DNA from: Dasyornis broadbenti
Taxonomy: Eukaryota; Chordata; Aves; Passeriformes; Dasyornithidae
Direction: 5' to 3'
DNA length: 64,000 nucleotides
Assembly (NCBI GenBank): GCA_013397935.1
Contig: VZRN01004390.1
Location: 691,706-755,705 of the forward strand
Numbering within the stretch: the stretch's first letter is position 1; every line of letters starts with the position of its first letter. This document shows positions 26,076 to 40,769 of this stretch, piece by piece. A model generated the notes under the pieces. It searched no databases. It saw nothing but the letters and a program-made list of their open reading frames with translations, and was not told the DNA's origin. Made by a program: the position numbers and the translations under genes.

Positions 26076-29000
26076 CAATGTGCACTCTCAATGCTGCCTT
26101 ATTCATTGATATCTCCCTTCCAAATGAGAGTTGGATTCCTTTCTCCTTTAGACTTTCTTATCTATTGTTAGACCTGGCTTTTAACTAGCCTGTGAAAGTG
26201 AATTCATTACTTCCTTAATTCTTATTTCTGGCAAAGGCTCCAGTAGATGTTTTTAAACTGGTAAAATTACAGGATTAAAATGCATAAACCACAGAAGATT
26301 ACTTAGTAGACTGGACAGTCACATACATAATTAGAAAGAGCAAACTAAAATTCCAGTATTTTTAATATTATGGATTCATTACTTAATGAGTTAAATTTTA
26401 AACTGAACCACTGCAGTAGTCCTTAATTGTGTTCTAATTATCAGGCAAGTTCAAATTACATTTTCTGTGTACTGATTTCACTTCAAAATTGCCAAGCTTA
26501 TCAAACGAATCTTTAGAAAACCCTGCATCAGTCTGAAAGCAGGAAGAACAGACTTCCTTTTCCCACATAATACATATATGAAAGCAGACACACAGCAGAA
26601 AGATTACTGAGATTTTTGAACAGGAGCTGCTTTTCTACTTCTCCTGGAAGACTTCAGAAATCATCCCTCACTTACTGGGAAACTAGCAAATTTTGTGTCT
26701 TTTGTGGGATAGCTCTGCCCTTCTGCAGAATATAAAGATCAAGCTCATTTGTCACATCACAAGACAGAAAATGAACCACACAACATCACTATCAAACCAC
26801 CTGAATTACGGGCATGTGTTCTTCAGACACATGACTATCTGCTGGGTGACAACTACACACATGGCTCACAAACAATATTAGTTAAACTAGAAAAAAACCT
26901 ACAGGAAACTAATAACATTTCAGGTAAGTCTGAAACTCAAAATTTGAAACTTAATTCAACTGACAGCTGAAGAATAGAATTTCGTAAAATTAATGTTTAT
27001 CTTTTAGAAAGAAAGGACATAATATTTTACATTAATGAATGCCCAAAAAGCTCTTTCAATTTCAGTAATTTTGCAACCATGTCATATTTTTGAAGTGAAT
27101 TGTTTTCAAAATTATATGAGACATGAAGTAAGAAGAAAGGGGATCTATTGCTGATTGCTTTATGGAAACAAGCTGTACCTAGGCATTATAGATAAGAGCT
27201 TATACAATTTGCAAACCATGGGCTTTAAAAAAACTGCAAACCCTGATATCTGTACTTCAATTTAATTCTTCCCTTCATAAATATCTACTTCACCTACCTA
27301 ATCCCTAATACATTAAAGATCAACATAGCACATATCTTGGACAAAGAAAAGCTTTTGGAACAGCTTATCCCAACAACCTAGACTTTATTAGTACTATTAG
27401 TTTTATACTGCTGTTCTGAAATGCAACTGACATAAAGAGAGAGATCTTTTAGAGAATTTCTAGCAAAATCTTTTAACTAAAGTGAGTTCAACAGTTCCAG
27501 AAAACTAACTTACAGATTTCAAAATAAATGTAGACAGACTACAGTTTACCCAAAGCCCACGAAATTAAATGACTCCTTTCCATAATCCCTCTCATCTGAA
27601 GTGTACTATGAAGAACAGCACCAAGCTAATACCAAGTTAGGATTCTGTTCCGATATTTACTCCTATGAAGACAGCTGCAGAGATGAGACAGAGTAACTTC
27701 TCATAGCTATGAAGCCTGCAAAGGATGCAAACGTTTCCATTAATTCTTACTTATCAGAGAAAGCACAAAATCTTTTACAATGAAAATCACAACAAAACAC
27801 AGAACCCAGAAAACAACTAAAGCGAGTAAATGCTTCATGCTTAAATTTAAAATGAATCCTCCAGGTCTAAGAACCGTCTGAAAATCAAAGCTCCATGAGT
27901 TCAGGGAATGGGGAGGAAGTAAAAGGAGAAACTAACAAAAGATGATAGAAGAACAAAAGCAGACTTCTATAAAACCTAAAAAGGGAGGTGCAATTTGCAA
28001 ATATCATAATGATGTAGCACTTTAAAAATAATTTCTTTATTCAGGAGTTAAGTGGGTTTTCTTGCAACATTTGTAGGGTTTTGGCTGTTTAGTCTTTTGC
28101 TCAGTTGGGTAAAAGCTGTCCAAAGCAATTTTCTGAATATGATTTCAAAGCCAAGCAATAGAAAATTGCTAACAATTAAACCAATTCTGGCAGGGAAGTG
28201 GAAAACACATTAAAAACTGAAGCAATAAAAGGCCAACGAAGTGTTTGGACATAGGATATCCAGACTGAATATTTCACCTGTCTAGAAACAAAGAGGAAGT
28301 CTGTGCCTAAGCCATCAATGAGCTTTTAAAAAACTATTTATATTTTCAGTTGAGAAGTACCCACAATCTTTCTTCAGTATAAGATACACTTAAACAAATA
28401 CTTTCTAACTAGGATGATTAAATTAGATACATTTTCTTTTAAAAGTAAAAATCAAAGAAATTTGCCTTTGGAATGAACAGCTATGATTACAATAGACCAT
28501 TAAAATCAAATTAGTCTTTCTTTTAAAGTTACATGTTATTGCTGAAGTTTTACGACCATCAACCAGCGTGATACAAATGTCTGCATACCCGCTATTATAT
28601 TTTATTAGAGTGAAGTAGAATCAAAGATTAACTGAAACAAAAAAGGAACACGCTTCAAATTTAAGTAATTTTATGTAAGTGAAGACTTTAGTTCAAATTA
28701 AAATAAAAACAGTAAGGGATTAAAAAGAACATTAAAGTTTTGGGGCTTTTTTTATAACATACTGTTATAGTATTGTCTCCTACAACAAAACCACATAATT
28801 TTGTTTTAAAGGCGTCTTACAGTACATTTGGGAATAAAATAGGTTAAAAAAAAGGCAAACAAAAATCCTATGAATCCTCACAAGTTTGCAATTCATAATT
28901 ATTCAGGGCAGTAAGTTTGTGCTGTGCCTTGTAAATTTGCCTGAAAGAAATGTGTTTAAGAAAACCCCAATATCTATTTGGGTGAAGTAACGTGTTTAAA

Positions 29001-32000
29001 AAATCCCTTTATCACATGCTTAGTGAAATCACTTGATAGAGAACACCTTCAGCACATTATGTAACTGCTTTAACAAATCTCCCAGGTTAAAAAATTTCCA
29101 GATTTCAGAAAGTTGTATTGTAGTTATGCACAATTCCTTGCTAAAACTCAGTAACAGGAACTGCATCTACAATGAATAACTGACTTTTTCAATACTAGAA
29201 ACAGACTCACCCTCTACTTATTGCATTTCAAAAATCATCCACCATTTAACATTGCTAGCTAGTCTTTATTAAACATAAAATTAATTATAAAAGTACTGAA
29301 GATGTCAAACAATTACTTCTTAACTAGATATGAAATGCTCTTATTAAAAAGGTTATATGTTTCCTACTTCCCAGAAAAGCGCCATGTTCACACTAACCTT
29401 TTAACTAACAGGAACAGATGGGTCTAACTGGATACAGGCGTGATGGGGCATTGTGGTAGAGCAAAAGAACATGTTGATTCTCATACCTCTGGCAGACGGG
29501 AACCAGTCAAAATTAATTTTAGACTAAAAATGTTTTGCTACTTCTCAGTCAAAAAAAGAAAAGAAAAAAAAAACCCACTTGGAACAATATGCTATTTTAT
29601 ACATGCCATCAGAACTCAGACAACAGCAGCTTTCAAAAAGTTGGTACCATACATTAAAACCAATTACATAGGCTTACTGTATGTCATTTTTAAGCCTGTG
29701 AATAAATTAGAAATTCCTGAAAACAGCAGCTCATAATGGAAGTGCTGACACAACCTTAACTACAGCAGTAAATGCGCTGCTATTATGAAGTTGTTATGGC
29801 AACTAGAAAGATCAAATTGAGAGAGAAAGGAAGAATATGCATAAGCAAAACTTAAAAATCTTTGACACCGCTCCCCACAAACTCTTCCAAAATTTGTGGT
29901 CACAGTGTTATTGCTCCTTACCTTTACAACAAAAAAAATTAACTGCAAAACTTGCCTTTAACACAGGTGAAGGGGAAGAGCTGCCAAAATAGTGTAAAAT
30001 CCAAAACACATCCAAGGTCATAATCCATTTAATTCATGAACAGTCTAAAAAACAAAGTCAATTGAAAGCTATCTGGCCAGAATCTGGTGAGCACATATTC
30101 ATCAGATATCACCAGTTCACAAACAACAATTGTGCAAAACTGTTCAGTCTTCTAAACACTTCCATAATTTGTTACCAGTCTCAATAGTTTAGTAACAGTA
30201 ACCTGCTGTAATTTGGCTGAATCAAACAGACAGAATGTTCACAAATACTGAGCCATGTGATTAAAAATATAATTGAAGCTCATATAGTTGTGAAACAAAC
30301 TTACCCTTCCTAATACTATGTTAAACAAAAGAAGTCTTCAGCTGTTTCCAATATTAAAATATTTGGGGAAAAAACATACCAAGGCAGTCAAATTTTAATA
30401 CACAAAAATGCTCAAAGTATGATTTCTAAAACATAATAATTAAAATCTGTGTCAGCACACTAGTTACCTTTCTCAAAAACAAGTAACAGTTTAATTGGAA
30501 GTATTGCTCTTGCAAAATCTCACTGAATAAAATTTCCCACAAAAAGGTAGTAGCAACCAACAGTCCTAGAAATAATGGTAAATTATCATTAGCAGAAGTA
30601 GTGGTACGCATTTTTATTACAGCATTCTGTCCAAATTCATCTACTAGTAACACTTTGACTAGAAAAGTAAAAACCAAACTATCTATCTGTCTTTTCAAAG
30701 GATTTCATATTAAAGTCACTTTGTCTCAAGTGTAACTTTAGTGCCATAACTAAAATCTAGGAAACACAAAAGCCCTCAGATGTCTGACATGGTAAGAGTT
30801 GTGCTAAGTACTTTTACTCATTTCCTAAGAAACAAAAACTCCTTTTCTTCTAAGGTATCTCAATCCATTTCTCTTTTGAGCTTGTTGATTTCTACCATTT
30901 TTCAGACTACAGGAAATGGTCATTTAATGAGAATAGTCTCAATTTCATAAAATGCCGAAGTATCTACTTGCATTGAGAGCTAGCAGATATTGCTGTTAAA
31001 TTCAAAATAATTTCAAGATTCAAGTTGTCATGTTTTTAAGCTTAAGTAAAAAAATATTCAGTGTTAATTATCCAATTGATTTTAAAATTTTAAAACTTTG
31101 AAGAGTGTTTTTATTTTCAGACATTGAATTTTTAAAATCATTTTGATTTTAAGAAATATAGAACATATTCTATACTGAACATTGAAAAATACAGTTTTGC
31201 AGATGAACTTCACTCGGCTGCAAGATAATCAAATATTCCATTGACGAAACAGAATTATTTAATATGCAATAACAAATAATTATTGATACGAGAGCACAAA
31301 AATACAAACAAACACCTCTCAAAAAAAAAAAGGGAAAGAGAAGGCAAAAGTGTATATTGTTCAAAAAGGCAAGAACTACTTGTAGGCAACAAAAGAAACA
31401 GAAATAATGATGACATTTTCTTCAGAACATTAGTTCTTCAGCAATTTAAAAATTCTGATAAATACACCGCTTTTCTCTGAAAAGCAACCACTAGTTATCA
31501 ACTTGCCTGAAACAAGTAATCTTACAGCTCTCTAAAAGCTGAATGACAATATTCAGAAAAAAGGTAAAAATAGGATTTCCATGTGTATAGTTGTTTGTTA
31601 GATAAATGGTAAATACTTTATGAAATTCTCAAAAAGGAAAATGCTTAGAAGTGTTCTCTAACATTATATCTTCTTTTAGGTTTTTTTGAAATTCATTTGC
31701 AATGCTAACATTAGTGATTATCATACATTTTATGATTTGTAGAAATGATTCATTGAGATACAGCTTTACATATCACTCAGTCTTATTAGAAAAATTGTTT
31801 TCCCAATATATTTGACAAATTACTTTCATACAGAGGGGGTAATAGAGGGGGGCCTTTAGAACTTGAATAATGCAAAATTATTAATCATGAATGGACTAGC
31901 ACAGACAATACATGGCTTAATACTATTTACAAAGCTATCAGCTTTGATACCATAAATATTAAATATCACTGTGAGATTGTAATGAAATCTCAGTGAGCTT

Positions 32001-32974
32001 TCAACTTAAATGCTCACACACTTAAAATGTAAAATGTTTTTAAAGAAAGCACTGTGCTCACTTCTTACACAACTTTTAAAACGCACGCTTCTTAAAGCAG
32101 GTAAGCACATTATTCACCCTGGAACTGATTTTCACGTGCAAAGTTTCAGCCCATTGTTAGCCAAAGCTACATAGTAGATTTTTGTACATAACATCACTCA
32201 AAAAAGTAGGAACTGAATCAGAAGTCTGTCCAAGTACAGGACTTTTTCCTGACTACAGAGTTAACTTTTCTGCTGTCACAAAGTTATGCAGAACACAACA
32301 TGCCTGTGATCCAAATGAAACAAAGTAGAGGGATGTAGCCAGTCCCCTGTGATTCCTTACAGCTGGCTCAGAGGTATGAGAGCTTCATGTCAACCAATGT
32401 TATTTATGGATGTGGAATCCCTGATCATGCCATTCTGTGAGTCCAAGATAACCAAATTCTGTAAGGAAGCAATCCCCTAGTGCAGCTGACTGTCACAGAG
32501 CAGATATCCAGTCACAAGACGGACTTATGGGCCATTTGGAGTGCTTATCGATGCATGCTTGAAGCTTTTGCTACTTTAGTCGTACCAGCAACATTCTTCA
32601 CCACAGATGTTATTTACCCACTTTAGTCATGCAGCTTATATATAACTTATTCCTGTTGCAGATTGACCAAACAGAAAAGATTTTCAGAACACCATGCTAA
32701 AAATACAATTCTTCTTCTTTGTGCTGTATTCAGAGTTGAAAATTTTAACCACCTTCATCTTCAGTATTTCATTTCTTAACACCAATCATCTCTTATCCTA
32801 GACTCAGGATCAGACTTGCATATCAAGATGTAAGAATTACTGTCATCCCCTAAATATTAACATGCTGCTTTATCTGAGTTATCCTCACCTCCAGGCTTGA
32901 GACAGCAGAATACTTCTGATACTAACATACAAATAGCTTCGTTTACCTTGTTCTGAAGAGGGGAAAAAAGTGGG

Positions 32975-33010
32975 GTATGTGTATGTGTATACTCATGCAC
33001 GTGTGTATAC
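32975..33010. repeat. (TG)-rich microsatellite remnant
   Basis: The sequence 'gtatgtgtatgtgtat' is followed by 'actcatgcacgtgtgtatac', an alternating purine-pyrimidine stretch of about 36 bp with interruptions. Confidence 0.75.
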
Positions 33011-34253
33011 AAGAAAACTGTTCAATTCTTTTGTGCTTCAGGACTTCTTCTGAGGATAATCACTGAGTAGATACTCGAGTCCCCTGTTTTGGGATTTGCA
33101 AAGGGGGAAGCAGACTGGGCTAGTGTCTGCTCTTTGTCTCCCAGAAGATTATCTGAGAATACAAAGGTTGTGCCTTGTCAGATTTCAATTACTTGGAAGG
33201 TTGTCATAAGAATCAACACTTTTATGAAATATACTAATAAATTTAGGACACTTTCAGTTCATCTTGGGCACCAACTCCAGGCGTGGATTGTATAAATGAA
33301 GACAGAAATCATGAGAGAGAAAGTGTTAATATCATTTCAGAAAGTATGCTTCATTCCAGTACTTTCAGCATGGACTTTACATCATGTACCCATTGTATCC
33401 TTGGCAACTCGACTTGTTATCTAAAGAGACAAGATTGACAACTTAGATTTAAAGTTACAGCCATCGTACACTACTCCACTTGGATTTGGTCTGGATCTAG
33501 ATAAAGTGCATGCTAGAAACTGAAAATATTATAAAGTTATTTGATGTGACATAAGGTCACAACAGTGCTTATCATTTTTGACTGGATAAACTAAAAAAAA
33601 AACTTTATCCAGATGCTCCATCATTTCGTAACAAGGAAGATGAAGATAAGTTTTCTTCTTCAATGATGCGAGAGGTTCTTCATACCTAGAGTAAACTAGC
33701 ACAAACTAGAAGTAGCCCTTCCTCCCATCATCTTTTTGGTGTGGTTTATATTTCACCCTGGTTTTAAAGTAGTCATCATCTTATCTCCTCTTCACCTTCA
33801 ATGCACAGAAGGTAAAAAAAGAAATAAATAGCTTGTAAACATTTTCTTGTCAATACATCGAAAAAGAAAAGTTATGGTAAAGAAGATTCCAAGGGGGGAA
33901 AAAAATCCCCTCTGTTCTAAGGAAAAGTTCTAAACATCGCATTATTTTCCCCACAATCCTCATACGTTGCCCTTAACAACACTGATACTGTGAATGAAGA
34001 TTTTATCCATCATATTTTATATTTGACAGCTTATGCTACGTTGAAGTGAGTTCTTCAAAATATATTCCTTTTTCCATTTTAACCTCAAGAGAGCAGTTCC
34101 TTAACATTAAATCAGACAATTAAATTTTTTTAATTAATTAGAAGTGGATTTGTGAGTGTCTTTGATACAAAGTGTGTAATGAGTTTGAACATCATCTTCC
34201 TACAGAGACTCCTTTGAAAAACAGTTTTTTTAAACAATAAGGATTCCTTTAGT

Positions 34254-34276
34254 GGGAGGGGGGATGGGGGGGAGGG
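34254..34276 (+). repeat. G-run cluster with G-quadruplex motif
   Basis: Four G-runs of 3, 6, 7 and 3 bases are separated by one- or two-base loops (A, AT, A). This satisfies the usual four-run quadruplex pattern with very short loops and stands out in AT-rich surroundings. The G-rich strand is plus, so the inferred AVEN transcript is C-rich here. Any structure would form in DNA or in an antisense RNA. Confidence 0.85.
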
Positions 34277-37200
34277 AAGTGTGGGCTTAATCTATAAATC
34301 AAGTTATAAATTAAAACCTACAAGACAACAGCCAGGTTCCCCAAATGAAAGGCTATATGAAGCAAAACAAAAATCATGATTTTTGAAGCAAATTTTTTAG
34401 AACAATTTTATTTTTATAAAAAGCTAGCTATGAATAGACGTTAACCTGAATGGAGTTTTTAATCCTATGAATGGCATCCATCCTGTCAAACAACTCTTGG
34501 TCTGTTTTACCTGATCATATCCCAAAACAGCATCTTTTTCCTGGTTTGTTTCTTAATGACAAGCTGTTAAAACAACAGAGAACCTATCAAACCTAGTATT
34601 ATTATCTGCTGCTTTTTTCTTCTAGTACACACTGCTGTCCATCAGAAGAAATAATTAGTGGTTCTATTATATATGAAAGCGTCATCCTGTCAGTTCAGTG
34701 ACTGGTTTGAATAGCTCATATCTGCCACTCATTGATGCCATGCATGCTCACTGTCCTGAGAGATGACAAAACACTACACCCTTTGGGATTTTTTTCCCCC
34801 CCTCTCTCTAAAGCAGCATTTCACATCTGTGTCTGACAGAAGCATGAGGAGCTGAGAGAAGCAGACCTTCATCATCCTTCACAGAATAATGTTGCATGAA
34901 TTAAAAGTTAAGACCTGATGTCTACTGATCCTTTATATTTCCTACAAAAATCTAAAATGTGGAGGCTACCAAAACATGTAGGGAAATAACTTTTCAGTGT
35001 TGGAATAGCACCAGAAAACAGACGGAATTTACTGGATACCAAATATTTAAATGATTTTTTTAAATGGGTGCTGAATACTTGAGTTAACTGGGGTCTGTGC
35101 ATTTGCCTATTTTTTTTACTCTTTTTTTGATGGGGAGGGAAAGATTCAAAGTTCACAGGTTCTTTCTGTTACCTGATCAGGGCAGAATAAACAAAAATGC
35201 TGAATGTGGAAGAAATCAGATATTGGAGATACCTGGAAATAAACTGGAAACAACCAATACCACAAGACTGAAGCAGCAGTGAACAAGAAGACGCTGTGGA
35301 AAAGAAATCACAAGACGAGAGTGCACAATGCATTTCAAATAGAAAAAAGCTTCCTATCTGCTCAGTGAGTCTCAGTATATTCTGACAGAGCACAGACAAA
35401 GCTTCAATCAAGTATCTCCTAGGTAAGTTTTTATTTCATATACTGCTTTGATTGTTTATCACAACATATACTTAATGTATGAAAAATAACTCAATTAATT
35501 TAAAATTCTTTATACTGATACTGAAGTTTAAGTCCTTCAACGACAGATATTTGATCTTCTTAGATTTCCTATACTGTAAAAATAACAGATCTCTTTTGAT
35601 ATTAAGGTTATACAAAGGAAAAACTGTTAAATGATCTCTTGACTTATACCAGAGCAAAATATTTCCTAAGAGTTAAATCCTTCAAAATATTTTAATACAT
35701 ATTTCCATGCATGGCTGTTTAAGAAAGAAATTAATAAAAAGCCATGTTTCTGTTAATAGTACTAAAAAAACATTTACTGCACTTCATTATCTATTTATTC
35801 TGGCAAAGCAAACAACATTTTGCACCACAGCAGCAGATGTAAGAGGATATCTTTTATTACAGAATAATAAATCTTTGTTTATATAAAAGGATATTAAATA
35901 AAGCTAGAAGTGTTGATCAGCTATTTATGAAAGGTAAACTACAGCACAGTAAAGAAACAGCACCATGTTAATTCACCCCAAGGTTCTGTGTACAGAGTGT
36001 CAGTAAGAAGACTGGACATCAGTCCCCCAGTTAAACTATAAAAAAGAAGGTGCAGGTCATCTCATTTTTTTCACTTACTTAGAGCATTCACAACATGAGT
36101 CACACAGACATGAGTTCTATATGAAAATAGCATGCAAAACATTTCAGAATGAGATTCTACCATCTAACAGGGCTCGAAAAATAAACACTATACCTTTTAA
36201 TCTAAAAATTACATTTAGAAGTCATAGAGACAGATACATTTGCTCAGCTACAAAAACCTCCCACAACCCTTGAAATTAAAAAAGCATTAAGAATTTTGTA
36301 TCATTTAACATACCATTTTATAGTATCACATTGGTCAATTTTCTACTCAATAGCAGCTTTGAAAAACAGGTTTTTGCTGTTACTGTCTTTCATTGTTTTC
36401 GCACAATTTTTTCTATTTACTAAGATGCAATATTCTTCTTCTAGCATTGTTTCAGCTATCTACTCTACTTCTCTCTGTATCACTTCCCTTGTTTCTATTT
36501 AGCACATCTGATTATATGATATTCTCATTTAATATAACCATCAGTTCCGTTCTTTTTTCTTTTTATGTTTTGCTAACTTACTAAAATAATCTCTCTCTTG
36601 CCTGATGCTTGCTAAAGACAGACTAATTTGCCATTCACAAACACCCTTTATGAACCCTTCACTTATGCACAAAGCATTTATGAATTCTAGCAAGTGCTAG
36701 AAGACTAAACTTACTTTCCAAAGACTGGTATAATACTATGAGACTGAAAAACCCAAGTTGATATGAGACTAGGCACATCGTAGTATTAGGAGTCAACAAC
36801 ATACTCCCAAAATCATGGCAGGATATGTGAAACAACTTCTGCAAGAAAGGGGTCATCTCATGCATATTACTGTGGCATATTTTATATATCTGAAATTTGT
36901 TCTACAAGGTCACACTTTTCACTGACATGGCAGGGGAAAAAAACCCATTTCTCTAAACACTCACACTGAAGTCTTCTGCTTAATACAGACAAAGACATTT
37001 CTATTATTCTAACCCTTTTCCATTTTCCCATTTGCTGCATTGAGAACTTGATCGAATTTTTGCTAGTGCACCCATAACTCAGCCATTTTGTTGCTGACAG
37101 GTTCCAGTACTCTCTATATTTTCCCAGTTTCTGTCCTTTTCTCTCTCAATCATTTTTCCCATGTCTCACTTCACGTATCACTCTGCTCCAGTAAGAATTC

Positions 37201-37610
37201 TTCCTGCCTCCTCACGGCTCCTATACAATGTGCACTGATACTTTGTCTCACATCTAACATCCCAGGAAAAAATCATAAGTGAGGAGGTAGGTCCTGTACA
37301 ATCTAAACTAAAATAAAAAGGCTGAAAGGCTTAGTATCACCAGTTCACGATTTCCATAACTTGAACCATCAAAGCCTACTGCAACCCAATAATATCTGCA
37401 ACAAGCAGCAAATGCAACACAGCTTTTGTCAGGTGATTTCAGAAGACAGCTTTGTATCTGCTGCATGTGGTTAAGAGATGGAAATTTTAAAAAGAGAGAA
37501 AAATAAGAATGGAGAATCAAAGGTTGAGTTCCAAAGTACTGTTCTCACACTAGAAGTTTTGTTAACTCGAATGTTTTCTGCGTTTTTTGCCTTCTCTTTT
37601 ATAAAAGATA

Positions 37611-37640
37611 TTGCTTATCATGGCTTATCATTGCTTATCA
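37611..37640. repeat. 10-bp unit repeated three times
   Basis: The sequence is 'ttgcttatca', 'tggcttatca', 'ttgcttatca' in direct succession. It is a minimal minisatellite that may vary in copy number between individuals. Confidence 0.9.
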
Positions 37641-38068
37641 AAACAAACAACCCCCCCTGCCAACTCCAAACTCTAAACATGTCAGCTAACCAATATCCTT
37701 ATTTAAGAAAAACAAGGTGACTATTCAGAGAAGCTCTCAAAAGGCTTACTCGAAACCTAGTGTTTTAGAAACTTCTGAACTGCTTTTTAAAGTTCTGTTG
37801 AAAATATCAGAGGGCTGAGAAGAAGCAGAAAGCTTGCTTGCAGGAAGAAGTGGATACAACTAAAAATTTTTAAAATATGTAATATTTTTAAAAGGCAGAT
37901 TTTTTCAGATGTGTTCATTAATAATTAAGTCATCAAGATAAACGCTATTTTTATTTTAAGTGCATTATTTCTCTCACTTATCGTCAAAGAATTCAGATGT
38001 ATTCACTAAGTGAACAGTTCATTACTAGTTTCAATACCTAACCTTCCATGCAACCAGAAATAAACATC

Positions 38069-38185
38069 ACAGAACCACAGAATATGCTGACTTGGAAGGA
38101 ACCCACAAGGGTCAGTGAATCCAACTACTTGCCCTGTACAGGACCATCCCCAAGAATCACACCACATGCCCAAGGGTCACAAAGT
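38069..38185 (-). mobile_element. CR1 LINE, short 3' end fragment, minus strand
   Basis: The segment reads 'atcacagaaccacagaatatgctga', 'cttggaaggaacccacaagg', 'gaatccaactacttgccctg', then 'caagaatcacaccacatgcc'. This is the reverse complement of a CR1 3' UTR of the subfamily with the 'tgctgagttggaagggaccca' variant. Only about 115 bp remain and the far end fades into unique sequence. No coding part is left. It is sense relative to AVEN. Confidence 0.85.
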
Positions 38186-40769
38186 GTTTTCCAAAATGTG
38201 TAACTATGTAAAATCATCTCACCTGAAAGCAGTAAGTCAATATTTAATTTTCCACCTTTATCATCATCAGTTGTTCAAGGATCACTAAACATCTGACAAG
38301 GATATCTTTTCATTTCCACTCCATATTGAGTTGTTTGTATATGTGAAATGAATAAACCACATCACAAAATAACAACAGTCAATTGCCCAAAGAGAGCCCA
38401 TCTGCTTAGCAAAACAGCACATGCGGTCCATACATATGGGACCCTCTTCCCAGCTAATCCAGCAGGTAACAAATATTAAAGTGGCAAGATATTGTTTAAC
38501 AAGTCTTTTAAAAATTATGTGAATTAGACACAAAACAAAAGTGCCAACTGCCCCTTCTGGGCAGTTACTAGCTAAAAGAAATCTGCAAATAGGAGCACAG
38601 ACTTGTAGGTACACATATTCCTGAGCTGCTGGCCTATGTTCTGCATTAAAATAGTCTATCAAGACTATTTTACAGGTAAAACATAAGATACTTTTACACT
38701 TCCATCCTTTTATTAATAGATAGAACTTACATAAGCTAACAGAAAGTAAGGAGTGAAATCCAGAATTTATGCTCCTATAGTTAAATCACTGATGCAATAT
38801 GTCTATTTCACCTTGAGTTACAAATGAACATGAAATTCACCAAGGCCATTTACATCTCTCTCAAGCCCTTCATTAAATAATCCGCTGCCTCCAAAAATTA
38901 CTATAATGAGAAAAAAGGCACTAAAACACTTCAAACAATTTGCACTGTAAATACATGAGAGTAATATTATGCAGTAGTTCCAACTATGTGGAAAGAGGTA
39001 TCTTCTAAAAAGCCAGACTGCTGCTATTGGTTATACTTTTTGTTTTCCTTTGGTGTGTGTGGAATAAAAAAGCCTGTTCACGCAAAACCAGTTTATGCAC
39101 AGGGCAGACATTCAGGCCTCTATCAGCACGAACTCTGACTTAGAACAAAAGCACAAGGGCTTTTAGCAGATATAAACTGTTTTGAGGAGGGTCTGACATG
39201 GCAAAGCAGCACTTACATAGAAGGAAGCTTTTTTACAGCAGATGCAACTATCTGTTCCTGGCAACTCAAAACCTGCAGCCCAACACCCTCGATTTACATC
39301 TGTTCAGCTCAATCCTCCCTTTCTTTGTGATGCCTGGTCCTTGACCAACATTTAGGTGCAGCAAGGCCTGCCTCCACACTTTAAATCTCAGTTAACCAAA
39401 TCCTGTATTCGCTTTTCCATTCTTTTTTTCCCAGAATTTATATCAATTCATGGATCTACAGTTACCTAAATAGTTCCATTTGATAGCATTTTTTCATCAT
39501 TCTGAAAAGACATTCCCTAGTCTTCAATATTCCCAAAACTATGAGACATTAAAAATACCCATTTGTATAGTCTGCCTCAATGAGCAGTATTGATGCTTTA
39601 CAAGGAATTCAGCTTGCTATTCCTCTGCTATATACTTATATATTAACCATTGGTGATGCCAGAAAGCTTGCTAAAAATATTAAAATTACAGAAAAGTGAA
39701 TCCTTTGCAGAACCTCAATACCTTCCAACAGTTTTGAAGTGACACCAACTCAAACTTTAAATATTAATTTAGTGGTTCTGCAGCTTACAAACAGGGAAGA
39801 AAGAAACACGTCACTTGGGAAAGGTCACACCACACTCATCAGAAGCTCTATACAGCCCCAAATTCTGCACAACAGTGACCAACAGCGTGAGTCTAAGACT
39901 GAAAACAGAGCACACACACAGGGATACTTCCTCAGAATTACTCTGCCAGCCTCTAGTTATTTGCAGTTCAGGGATTTTTAAAGCCAGAGATAATGTCTTA
40001 TCTATAACATAACCTTCAAAGTATTTTTCCAATTGTTTTAAAACCTGCAAAAAATTTCAGTTTCCACAAAATCCTCTGACAGATTTCCATATTTAATTAT
40101 GAGTTACATCAAAAAATACCTTTGTTTTGAATTTGCTGCCAGATAGTTTCATTCCATACTTCCTACTTCTCGCACTAGCAGAGATAATAGTAATTTCTTA
40201 TTTATAGTATTAATCCTTACATGATTTCACAGACAGCTATGGCATACTATTCTCATCTGTCTTTGGGGCTGAAGATCTCTATTTTACTCTATTAATACCA
40301 TCCTTAGCCATGCCTTAATACATAAATTCTTCCATACTGTTAGTCACCCTACCAGTCTTTGCTGTGTCTTTTCAATACTACTGTTTCCTACTGTTGTGGA
40401 GCTTCTGGGATCCGAAGCGCAAAAAGTTACACAATGTGCCTGTGTCACTGATTTATATGGTGACACCATGATGTGTTTTCTGTTTTGTTCTCTATTCTTT
40501 TCTCAATTTCTATAGCTCACTTGCTTTCAACTAGGGAGGAATAACAATCTCAGATGACCGTAAATGTATAGAGGACTGTTTACAAACACGCATACAATGT
40601 ACATCACTTAATCTTCATCTACAGTGAATTTAATGTCATTTTTGTGATTTTTTTTTTTTCTGCAGCTCTCTTCAGTCCTCAGGCTATATGGATAAGATAC
40701 GCACTTTTAAAAATGATTGTAACAACACATCAGATCAATCCAAGAGCTCTAGGTGATTCTTCACCACTG
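38186..40769. other. Non-coding sequence between two CR1 fragments
   Basis: A 125-codon minus-strand frame at 38285-38662 has no recognisable motif. A 9-bp perfect inverted repeat (aaaatagtc / gactatttt, 6-nt loop) sits at 38648-38671. Nothing else is recognised. Confidence 0.55.

Larger units (their letters stand above)
24234..38068. other. AT-rich non-coding sequence
   Basis: Apart from the short tandem repeats, the TG-rich remnant and the G-run cluster listed separately, I see no gene or named repeat. The first 850 bp after the LTR are somewhat less AT-rich than the rest. Confidence 0.55.

Noticed and set aside
37110..37180. Minus-strand segment with a Glu/Lys-rich peptide near 'EKDRNWEN', vaguely like AVEN FRFAEEKEWD
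   Set aside because: The key aromatic FRFA part is missing, the frame is closed by nearby stops, and no splice sites frame it.
38223..38262. Possible small minus-strand AVEN exon (DDDKGGKLNIDLLLS before a CAG/GTGAGAT donor), loosely like the AVEN 'ELDLLLNLDAP' block
   Set aside because: A TGA lies in frame just upstream, no acceptor with a pyrimidine tract is present, and the resemblance covers only a few residues.
38285..38662. 125-codon minus-strand frame
   Set aside because: No known motif, no splice or promoter context, and length reachable by chance in a window of this size.
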